Positions 7,801-13,503 of a DNA stretch of 15,098 bases are shown here, piece after piece (within the stretch, counting starts at the first letter, position 1; each line of letters begins with the position of its first letter). The notes beneath the pieces were generated by a model that searched no databases, was not told the DNA's origin, and was given only the letters and a program-made list of their open reading frames with translations. A program made the position numbers and the translations under genes. The stretch is from an uncultured Christensenellaceae bacterium. Lineage in GTDB: Bacteria > Bacillota > Clostridia > Christensenellales > Christensenellaceae. The stretch lies in NCBI GenBank assembly GCA_934373295.1, contig CAKROK010000052.1, positions 1 to 15,098 of the forward strand, written 5' to 3'.

Positions 7801-7929
7801 AGACTGCCAAAAATACTCACCCTTCCGCCCTTTTTCTGCGACTCGGCTCGGCGGCGTACTATTATGTACAGCCTTCTCACCTCGCTTGAAAAATGACGAA
7901 AAATCGAGCATTTTTGACAGTCTTTTTTT
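7801..7929 (+). repeat. Foldback repeat copy 1, with terminator-like end
   Basis: A ~123-base element (7801-7923) with terminal inverted repeats AGACTGCCAAAAAT and ATTTTTGACAGTCT (13 of 14 paired). Inside, TTTTTCtGCGA (7831-7841) pairs with TCGCttGAAAAA (7882-7893), and GTAC (7856-7859) with GTAC (7866-7869), giving one long imperfect hairpin. Related copies lie at 9934-10056 and at the window end. The 3' terminal arm runs straight into a T-run (7923-7929), so on the + strand it can serve as the terminator of the sugar operon, and it fills the gap between convergent operons. It may be a MITE-like or REP-like element; no transposase is nearby. Confidence 0.75.
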
Positions 7930-7985
7930 GATGGATAATTAGATTGTTTAAATAGATAAAATCTACATTATCAATAATTTGCTTT
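7930..7985. other. AT-rich hairpin between convergent genes
   Basis: GATAATTAGATT (7934-7945) pairs with AATCTA-C-ATTATC (7960-7972), twelve pairs with one bulged C and a 14-base loop. It lies just after the histidine kinase stop when read on the - strand. There is no T-run on either side, so terminator function for the - strand operon is only possible, not shown. Confidence 0.4.
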
Positions 7986-9239
7986 TCACATTGGAAACTC
8001 CGCGCGAAAGACCGTGCCCGTCTGCTCGTCGCTGGATGCGCTGATGCTCCCGCCCAGCTGTTCGGCGAGGCTTTTTGTTATGGCAAGGCCCAGGCCGTGT
8101 CCGCCGGTGGCCTGTTCACGGCTCTTATCCCCGCGATAAAAGCGGTCAAAGACATGCGGAAGGTCACCCGCGGATATCATCGACAGCTTGTTTTTGACCT
8201 CCAAAACGGTCTTGTGCTTTACGGTATAGAGCTTTATAGTGACCTCCCCGCCCGCCGGCTCGTGCTTTATGGCATTTTCGGTTAGACCTGTCGCGATGCG
8301 CATGAAGCGGTCGGCGTTCGTTTTTATAGTGAGACTTTGCGGGATATCCGTCTCAAGCGTCACGTTCTTTTCATATGCGACGGATTCGAGCTGGAGCGCG
8401 GCTTTTGTCGCTATGTCGGCTATGTCCGTCTCGTGCATTTCTATGGAGACGTCCGTGCACTCGGCGTCCGCGAGCGTGAGCATCTCGCCGATGAGCGCCT
8501 GCATCCTCTTTGCGGCGGCGTGCGTGCTGTCTATCCATCTATCCATGCTTTTGACGGTGGAATCAGGATTTTGCTCGAGTATGCTGTTGTTGGCTAAAAT
8601 GACGGAAAGCGGCGTTTTGAGGTCGTGAGAGGCATCCGCGACGAACTGCTTTTCCCTCTTCATGGCCTCGTCCATGGGCTTCACGGCGATCTTTGAAAGC
8701 CAAATGCTCACGAGCAAAACGCAGAGCATCGCGCCCATCCATATCGCAAAGAGCACGCAGACCAGGCTTATCATCGAATTTCGGATATATCCCGTGGACG
8801 CGAGCGCGATTTTATAGGGAGCGCCGTCTCCTGTCTTAAAATAGATAACGCCGTAGTCGTGCAGCGTACCGAAATCCTGTGTCTGCTCGGTCACGCTCTT
8901 TATTATGCCGCTCAGATCGGTTTCTTCAAACAGCTCGGTTTGGGATATCACGGAGATATTTCCGCTCGACTGAGTATAAAACACGGTCATGATGTCCTTT
9001 TGAGCCTCTTTATCGCCGTTTGGCGCGTTTTTATCATCGGGGGGAGCCTCGGGCGGCTGAGCGCCGGACATATCTTTAAAGGACTCCATGGGGCGGACGA
9101 GCTGCTCCATTGTCGTGCGCAGGTTGTCGCAGTAGTCGTTATACATGTATACCGCGACCGCGGCGAACATTATCAGCAATACCAGCCCTATAGGCAGCAA
9201 GGTCAGCTCAATAAAACGCTTTCTATACTCCTTCATCAT
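7986..9239 (-). CDS. Membrane sensor histidine kinase
   Basis: 417-residue two-component sensor. Transmembrane helix 1 spans about 13-33 and helix 2 about 154-181, enclosing a ~120-residue extracytoplasmic sensor region with a Pro/Asp-rich stretch (about 59-80). The dimerisation domain has the phosphorylated histidine H205 in ASHDLKTPLS. The catalytic domain has the N-box N322 (ENAIKHE), FDRFYRG (364-370) and the G2 loop GGHGLGLAI (379-387). The usual DxGxG G1 box is replaced by NKLSMISAGDLP, a variation that also occurs among clostridial kinases. The gene overlaps the regulator stop codon (TGATG type), so the two are coupled. With GGAGG upstream, either of two adjacent ATGs (9239 or 9236) can be the start. 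It should phosphorylate D51 of the regulator; the stimulus is unknown. Confidence 0.94.
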   Translation of the reverse strand: MMKEYRKRFIELTLLPIGLVLLIMFAAVAVYMYNDYCDNLRTTMEQLVRPMESFKDMSGAQPPEAPPDDKNAPNGDKEAQKDIMTVFYTQSSGNISVISQTELFEETDLSGIIKSVTEQTQDFGTLHDYGVIYFKTGDGAPYKIALASTGYIRNSMISLVCVLFAIWMGAMLCVLLVSIWLSKIAVKPMDEAMKREKQFVADASHDLKTPLSVILANNSILEQNPDSTVKSMDRWIDSTHAAAKRMQALIGEMLTLADAECTDVSIEMHETDIADIATKAALQLESVAYEKNVTLETDIPQSLTIKTNADRFMRIATGLTENAIKHEPAGGEVTIKLYTVKHKTVLEVKNKLSMISAGDLPHVFDRFYRGDKSREQATGGHGLGLAITKSLAEQLGGSISASSDEQTGTVFRAEFPM

Positions 9240-9907
9240 TCAACCTCCAGCCGATAGCCTATCTTTTGCAGATTTTTTATGGCGACGCGCGAGTTTAAAA
9301 AGCGCAGCTTTTTCCTCAAAAATGAGATGTAAGCCTCCACGTTGTTATCCGTCGCATCTGAATCCATTCCCCATGCGCGCGTTATGAGCAGGCCCTTTGT
9401 GAACGTCAAATTGGGTTCGCTGAGGAGTATTCGCGCGATTTGCAGTTCCTTGGGGCTTAAGCGGACGTCTTTACCGTTGCAGGAGAGCCTTGCAGAGCTG
9501 ACGGACAGCGTCAGATCTTCGTATTTTATCTCATCCATTATCATATCGCCCTTTCTTCGCGTCATGGCATTTACGCGCGCGAGCAGCTCATCCGTGTCAA
9601 AGGGCTTCGTCAGGTAGTCGTCCGCGCCGTAGTTTAACCCCGCGACCTTATCCGAGACCGCCGTGCGCGCCGTGAGCATCAGCACGGGCGTGAAGTTCTT
9701 CTCCGCGCGCATTTGACGCACGACGGAAAAACCGTCCAGCATGGGCAGCATGACATCCAAAAGCACGAGGTCATATGAAAACGCGCGCGCGTAATCGAGC
9801 GCAGACCTGCCGTCCGCGACCCAGTCCGTGATGTGCCCTGCCTTTTGTAAAATATGCTCGAGCGCCCCGGCGAGGGAGGGTTCGTCCTCTACTATCAAAA
9901 TATTCAT
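9236..9907 (-). CDS. OmpR-family response regulator
   Basis: 223-residue DNA-binding regulator. The receiver domain (1-115) has acidic pocket D8/E9, phosphoacceptor D51 (LLDVMLP), T79 and K101 (KPFD). The C-terminal winged helix (about 127-223) has recognition-helix sequence DNNVEAYISFLRKKL and ends in IGYRLEVE. Start ATG 9907 gives the family N-terminus MNILIVEDEP and has GGAG nine bases upstream. The frame stays open to 10129, but that part runs through a repeat and is not protein-like. The gene precedes its kinase and is divergent from the lipoprotein/VTC operon. The TTTAAG direct repeats in its own promoter are a likely binding site, which would make it autoregulated. Closest by site type is CiaR of streptococci; that is an analogy only. 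Confidence 0.95.
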   Translation of the reverse strand: MNILIVEDEPSLAGALEHILQKAGHITDWVADGRSALDYARAFSYDLVLLDVMLPMLDGFSVVRQMRAEKNFTPVLMLTARTAVSDKVAGLNYGADDYLTKPFDTDELLARVNAMTRRKGDMIMDEIKYEDLTLSVSSARLSCNGKDVRLSPKELQIARILLSEPNLTFTKGLLITRAWGMDSDATDNNVEAYISFLRKKLRFLNSRVAIKNLQKIGYRLEVE

Positions 9908-9933
9908 CAGATTTTTCTCCGTATCATTGTGCG

Positions 9934-10056
9934 GACCGTCAAAAAGACATGCCCTTCCGCCCTTTTTCTGAGACATCTCTGGCCGGCGTACTATTGTGTA
10001 CGGCCGTCTGCGGGATGCACAGAAAAATGACGAAAAATCACACCTTTTTGGCGGTC
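9934..10056 (-). repeat. Foldback repeat copy 2, in the regulator leader
   Basis: A 123-base element with terminal arms GACCGTCAAAAAG and CTTTTTGGCGGTC (12 Watson-Crick pairs plus one G-T). TTTTTCTG (9963-9970) pairs with CAGAAAAA, AGAC with GTCT, and GGC-GTAC with GTAC-G-GCC around the loop. It shares blocks with copy 1, such as CCCTTCCGCCCTTTTTCTG, GGCGTACTATT and AAAAATGACGAAAAATC. The outer stem differs by a paired change (GACTG/CAGTC in copy 1, GACCG/CGGTC here). It lies between the predicted regulator promoter and start codon, so it would be transcribed as a hairpin in that mRNA leader. Confidence 0.75.
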
Positions 10057-10141
10057 TATCTTTTTGTGGGTTCAAAAATGCGTTTTGCAACACGCCAAGC
10101 TGAAAAAATAATATTTTCATCCGTTTCATTGTTATTCTATC

Positions 10142-10173
10142 ATTATACTCCGCGTTCTTAAAGCGTTCTTAAA
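10142..10173 (-). promoter_or_regulatory. Regulator promoter with tandem TTTAAG operator
   Basis: On the - strand a perfect TATAAT lies at 10147-10142. No TTGACA precedes it. Instead an exact tandem 11-mer (GCGTTCTTAAA on the + strand, 10152-10162 and 10163-10173) occupies the -35 region. On the - strand this reads TTTAAG-N5-TTTAAG, then nine bases, then TATAAT. Eleven-base direct repeats replacing the -35 element are the classic layout for OmpR/PhoB-class activators, and TTTAAG-N5-TTTAAG matches the site described for streptococcal CiaR. The predicted transcript starts near 10135 and has a leader of about 230 bases. Confidence 0.7.
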
Positions 10174-10187
10174 AAATTTATTTGGTT

Positions 10188-10219
10188 ATTCAGCGTTTTT
10201 TAAGAACGATATGGATAAT
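10188..10219 (+). promoter_or_regulatory. Divergent lipoprotein-operon promoter with matching half-sites
   Basis: On the + strand TTTAAG (10199-10204) is followed by nine bases and GATAAT (10214-10219), the same spacing as in the divergent regulator promoter. Eleven bases upstream is a degenerate half-site, ATTCAG (10188-10193), again with N5 between. The palindromic look around 10194-10208 comes from the TTAAGAACG core. No good -35 is visible. A transcript would start near 10226, about 50 bases before the gene at 10279. The second half-site and the -10 are weaker than on the other side, so activation by the same regulator is plausible but not certain. Confidence 0.5.
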
Positions 10220-10278
10220 AGGGAGTAGAAAATGACCACGCGATGAGCAGATCAAATAAACCCAAGGAGGCAATTTTT

Positions 10279-12066
10279 ATGAAAAAGAGGATCATGGCGA
10301 TAATATGTGCGGCGCTGATGCTGCTCATGTGTTCATGCAGTAAGACGGACACGTCGCAGACGAAATACGCGAATAAGACGCTCGCGGGAAGGGTGGTGTC
10401 TATAGAGGATGACGAATTGACGCTGCTTTTGGGCGAGATGAGCGCAGGATCGGGCGATTCGGACGATTCACAGCGTCCGCAGCCGCCGAGCGGTGATGAC
10501 GCTAATTATTCCGATAATAAAAACGACGGGCAGCCGCCCGAAAAGCCGGACGAGAGCGATAATACGGCAGATGGCGCAAATTCAACGGATAATATAAGTG
10601 AAGATAACGCGCAGCAGCCGGGCGCCAACGGAGGAAACGGCGCACCGCCCGATATGCCGCAGAATGACGGAGCACAGAGCTTTACCGCGACGGGCGAGGT
10701 CGTCACGCTGAAGGTGGCGGACGACGCTAAAGACAGCCTGGAGGACATCAAGGCGGACGATATAGTCAGTGTGGAAACGGACGAAAATGCGCAGATAATC
10801 TCGATAGAAGAGGCACAGACGGGTATGGGCGGACAGCCCGGTCAGGGCGGCTTTGGCGGCTCGGGCGAGGTCACGCAGGGAGACGCGGCGACCACGATAG
10901 ATGAGGACGGAACGTATTCTGATGAGACGTACACATCGACGGGCGACGACGAAAACGCATTGCGCATCGACGGAGCGGAGGTCACGCTTTCTGGGATAAC
11001 CGTGGATAAATCCGCAGGCGCGACAGCGAACACGGAAAACGGCGATTTTTACGGAATGAATGCGGCGCTGCTCGCGACGAACGGCGCTAACGTGACTATA
11101 AAGAACGCCAAGGTGACATCCTCCGCACAGAACGGCAACGGCGTATTCAGCTATGGCGAGGGGACGGTCGTGAACATCTCCGATTCCACGATAACCACGA
11201 CGGCGGACAATTCCGGCGGCATACAGACGACGGGCGGCGGCACGACAAATGCGAGTAACCTGACCGTGGAGACCTCCGGTAATTCATCGGCGGCGATACG
11301 CTCGGACAGGGGCGGCGGCACGGTGAACGTGGACGGCGGAACGTATACCTCAAACGGATATAACTCCCCCGCGGTATATTCGACGGCGGATATAACCGTT
11401 AAAAACGCCGAGCTGACCGCAAATTCCTCCGAGGCGCTCGTAATAGAGGGCAAAAATTCGATAGCGCTTGAAAACTGCGAGGTTTACGGAAACATGAGCA
11501 AGGACAAGGGCACGAGCTCGGATGAAAACGTCTATAACGTGATGATCTATCAGTCCATGTCCGGCGACGCGGATGTGGGAACGTCCACATTCAGCATGAC
11601 GGGCGGCACGCTCACGGGCAACAGCGGGGATATGTTCTATGTGACGAACACCCACTGCGTAATGACGCTTTCCGGTGTGAAAATAGTTAACAAGGACGCG
11701 GACGGATATCTCATGAGGGTAGTCGGAAACAGCGCATCGCACGGCTGGGGCAGCGCGGGCGCAAACGGCGCGCAGGTCGAGCTGACTGCGAAGGACCAGA
11801 CGCTTGAGGGAGATATCGTCGTGGACACAATTTCCACCCTGGACATGACGCTTTCGGGAGCAAGCACATTCACGGGAACTATAAACATAATTGACAATGA
11901 GCAGAACGGCACGGCGGTTGACGGTAACGCGAACATCACTATCGAAAAGGGATGCACGTGGGTTCTTACGGGCAACTGCACAATAAGCACGCTCACGAAC
12001 AACGGCACGATCGATTTTAACGGATATACCATAACGCTCGCGGACGGCACGGTTTTAGGCAAATAA
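10279..12066 (+). CDS. Beta-helix lipoprotein with acidic Pro-rich linker
   Basis: 595-residue predicted surface lipoprotein. Residues 1-19 are a signal peptide and C20 the likely lipidation site (LLMCSC, an imperfect lipobox). Residues 35-54 and 136-178 look like the two parts of one small beta domain (AGRVVSIEDDELTLLL, then GEVVTLKVAD through DDIVSVETDENAQIISIEEA), split by a low-complexity acidic, Pro- and Asn-rich insert (about 56-133). A Gly-rich hinge (181-197) leads to a long right-handed parallel beta-helix-like region (about 205-595) of short Val/Ile/Thr-rich strands with Asn/Gly turns. No polysaccharide-lyase catalytic residues stand out, so binding or scaffolding is more likely than catalysis. 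AAGGAGG at 10264-10270 sets the start; an upstream in-frame ATG at 10243 lacks one. First gene of the operon. Confidence 0.88.
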   Translation: MKKRIMAIICAALMLLMCSCSKTDTSQTKYANKTLAGRVVSIEDDELTLLLGEMSAGSGDSDDSQRPQPPSGDDANYSDNKNDGQPPEKPDESDNTADGANSTDNISEDNAQQPGANGGNGAPPDMPQNDGAQSFTATGEVVTLKVADDAKDSLEDIKADDIVSVETDENAQIISIEEAQTGMGGQPGQGGFGGSGEVTQGDAATTIDEDGTYSDETYTSTGDDENALRIDGAEVTLSGITVDKSAGATANTENGDFYGMNAALLATNGANVTIKNAKVTSSAQNGNGVFSYGEGTVVNISDSTITTTADNSGGIQTTGGGTTNASNLTVETSGNSSAAIRSDRGGGTVNVDGGTYTSNGYNSPAVYSTADITVKNAELTANSSEALVIEGKNSIALENCEVYGNMSKDKGTSSDENVYNVMIYQSMSGDADVGTSTFSMTGGTLTGNSGDMFYVTNTHCVMTLSGVKIVNKDADGYLMRVVGNSASHGWGSAGANGAQVELTAKDQTLEGDIVVDTISTLDMTLSGASTFTGTINIIDNEQNGTAVDGNANITIEKGCTWVLTGNCTISTLTNNGTIDFNGYTITLADGTVLGK

Positions 12067-12097
12067 CAGGAAAACAGGAAAAAACAGGAGAGGATTA

Positions 12098-12805
12098 ATG
12101 GGCGATTATCAGGCGGTATTCAGAAGAAAAGAGATAAAATATGTTTTGAGCGGAGAGCAGCTTAAAGCGCTCATGCCGATATTGCTAAGGCACATGGTTC
12201 CGGATGAATACGCGCACAGCAGCATATATAACCTGTATTATGACACGTCGGATTACCGCATGATACGCCGCTCGTTGGAAAAGCCGACCTTTAAGGAAAA
12301 GCTGAGAGTTAGGTGCTACGCTCCCCCGAAAAAGGGGGAGCCGGCGTTTATAGAGATAAAGAGGAAGGTCGCGGGCGTGGTGTATAAGCGCAGGACGTGC
12401 GTAGGATATGACGATGCACTCGATTATATGGACGGCAAGATAGATAGAGAGGGTCAGCTTTACAGGGAGATAGACTGGATGAAGAGGGAGTATTTCTCGC
12501 TAAAGCCCTCGATATATCTTTCCTGCGAGCGCGATTCCTTTAAGGGCAGAGAGGACGAAAGCCTGCGCGTGACCTTTGACAGGCAGATCCGCTGGCAGGA
12601 TGCGCGAAGCGGGGCATACGGCGAGCTGCTGGAAACGGGACAGACGCTCATGGAGATAAAGGCGGTGGGCGCGATGCCCATATGGATGGCGAAAACGCTT
12701 TCGCAGATGGGGGCGTTCCCGACGTCCTTTTCAAAATACGGCAGGGCATACATGGACATGATGACTGAAAGGAGCAGTAAAATGGAGGAAAAGAAATATG
12801 CTTGA
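12098..12805 (+). CDS. VTC-like polyphosphate polymerase domain protein
   Basis: 235-residue soluble protein made almost wholly of a VTC domain, the tunnel-fold (CYTH-like) domain which in yeast Vtc4 makes polyphosphate from ATP. Basic and acidic residues pointing into the tunnel in the family can be placed: K14 (RKEIKY), R70 and R72 (KLRVRCY), K88 (IEIKRK), R157 (SLRVTFDR), E186 (LMEIKAV) and K213 (SKYGRAY). YYDTSDYRM (47-55) is also typical. No membrane segment or SPX domain is present. It overlaps the DUF4956 gene by eight bases, so both are probably made together and act as a complex at the membrane. The leader has three spaced ACAGGA copies (12065-12091), the last within the ribosome binding site AGGAGAGG. 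Polyphosphate synthesis is a family inference; other nucleotide-dependent transfer is possible. Confidence 0.88.
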   Translation: MGDYQAVFRRKEIKYVLSGEQLKALMPILLRHMVPDEYAHSSIYNLYYDTSDYRMIRRSLEKPTFKEKLRVRCYAPPKKGEPAFIEIKRKVAGVVYKRRTCVGYDDALDYMDGKIDREGQLYREIDWMKREYFSLKPSIYLSCERDSFKGREDESLRVTFDRQIRWQDARSGAYGELLETGQTLMEIKAVGAMPIWMAKTLSQMGAFPTSFSKYGRAYMDMMTERSSKMEEKKYA

Positions 12806-13478
12806 GGGAATTTTTGCGTCGTTATTTGACGGAAGCGTAACGCTCGCGGCGTTTGGGATAACGTCCGCAGTTGCGCTGATATTAGGGCTGATAATGGCGA
12901 TAGTGCATAGAAAGACGGCGGATTGCAGCCCTACTATGAGCGCGGCGCTGACGGTACTGCCCTTTCTGGTAGAGCTGGTGATATTGCTCGTAAACGGCAG
13001 CTTGGGCGCGGGCGTGGCCGTGGCGGGCGCGTTCAGCCTGATAAGATTTCGCTCTGCGCCCGGGTCGGCGAAAGATATCGCGGCGATATTCACGGCGATG
13101 ACGGCGGGGATAGCCTGCGGCATGGGATATGCGGCGATGGCGGCGCTCGCGGTAATTGTGGTATGCGGACTTTCGCTGCTGCAAAGCATTTCAAAGTTTG
13201 ACCGCGACAGAGGGGATAGGGAGCTGCGCGTGACTGTGCCTGAAAACCTCGACTATACGGAGCTTTTTTCGGATTTGTTTTCAGAATATGCACAAAAATC
13301 GACCCTCGTAAAGGTCAAGACGGTGAACATGGGGAGCTTATACAGCCTGCATTACAAAATAAGATTGAAGGACGCGAGGCGCGAAAAGGAGCTGATAGAT
13401 AAGATGAGGTGCAGAAACGGCAACCTCGAGATATCCTGCTCACTGCCCTCGAGCGGAAGTGAAGAGGCGCTGCTTTAG
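12798..13478 (+). CDS. DUF4956 domain membrane protein
   Basis: 226-residue membrane protein of unknown function. Hydrophobic segments lie at about 14-37, 48-66, 67-82 and 93-128 (the last long enough for a hairpin of two). They frame the family hallmark GAFSLIRFRSAPGSAKDIAAIF (77-98, charged residues R83, R85, K92, D93). A soluble C-terminal domain (about 140-220) has a beta-alpha-beta pattern like an ACT/ferredoxin fold, giving an overall plan reminiscent of MgtC-type proteins; that likeness is my inference. GGAGGA at 12784-12789, inside the end of the VTC-domain gene, sets the start at 12798. DUF4956 genes are regularly found beside VTC-domain and CotH genes in bacteria. A role as membrane partner or channel for the VTC-like enzyme fits the context but is unproven. 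Confidence 0.9.
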   Translation: MLEGIFASLFDGSVTLAAFGITSAVALILGLIMAIVHRKTADCSPTMSAALTVLPFLVELVILLVNGSLGAGVAVAGAFSLIRFRSAPGSAKDIAAIFTAMTAGIACGMGYAAMAALAVIVVCGLSLLQSISKFDRDRGDRELRVTVPENLDYTELFSDLFSEYAQKSTLVKVKTVNMGSLYSLHYKIRLKDARREKELIDKMRCRNGNLEISCSLPSSGSEEALL

Positions 13479-13503
13479 GCGATATCGAGATGGGAGAGAG
13501 CTT

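Noticed and set aside
7792..7911. Peptide frame conserved between repeat copies on the - strand (DFSSFF...)
   Set aside because: Copies 1 and 2 stay open, but copy 3 has an in-frame stop and no start or ribosome binding site is shared. Similarity follows the DNA repeat, not a protein.
8130..8190. Missing DxGxG (G1) box in the histidine kinase as a sign of a dead enzyme
   Set aside because: H205, the N-box, FDRFYRG and the G2 loop are intact, and clostridial kinases with altered G1 are common, so activity is likely.
9908..10129. N-terminal extension of the response regulator to 10129
   Set aside because: The frame is open only because it runs through foldback repeat copy 2. The family N-terminus and a ribosome binding site support the start at 9907.
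10243..10278. Upstream ATG 10243 for the first lipoprotein
   Set aside because: It would place a charged 12-residue leader before a normal signal peptide and has no good ribosome binding site; AAGGAGG precedes 10279.
13459..13503. Upstream ATG 13459 for the Cthe_2159-family lipoprotein
   Set aside because: It lies inside the DUF4956 gene and gives an Arg-rich leader; ATG 13504 has GGGAGAG and begins the signal peptide.
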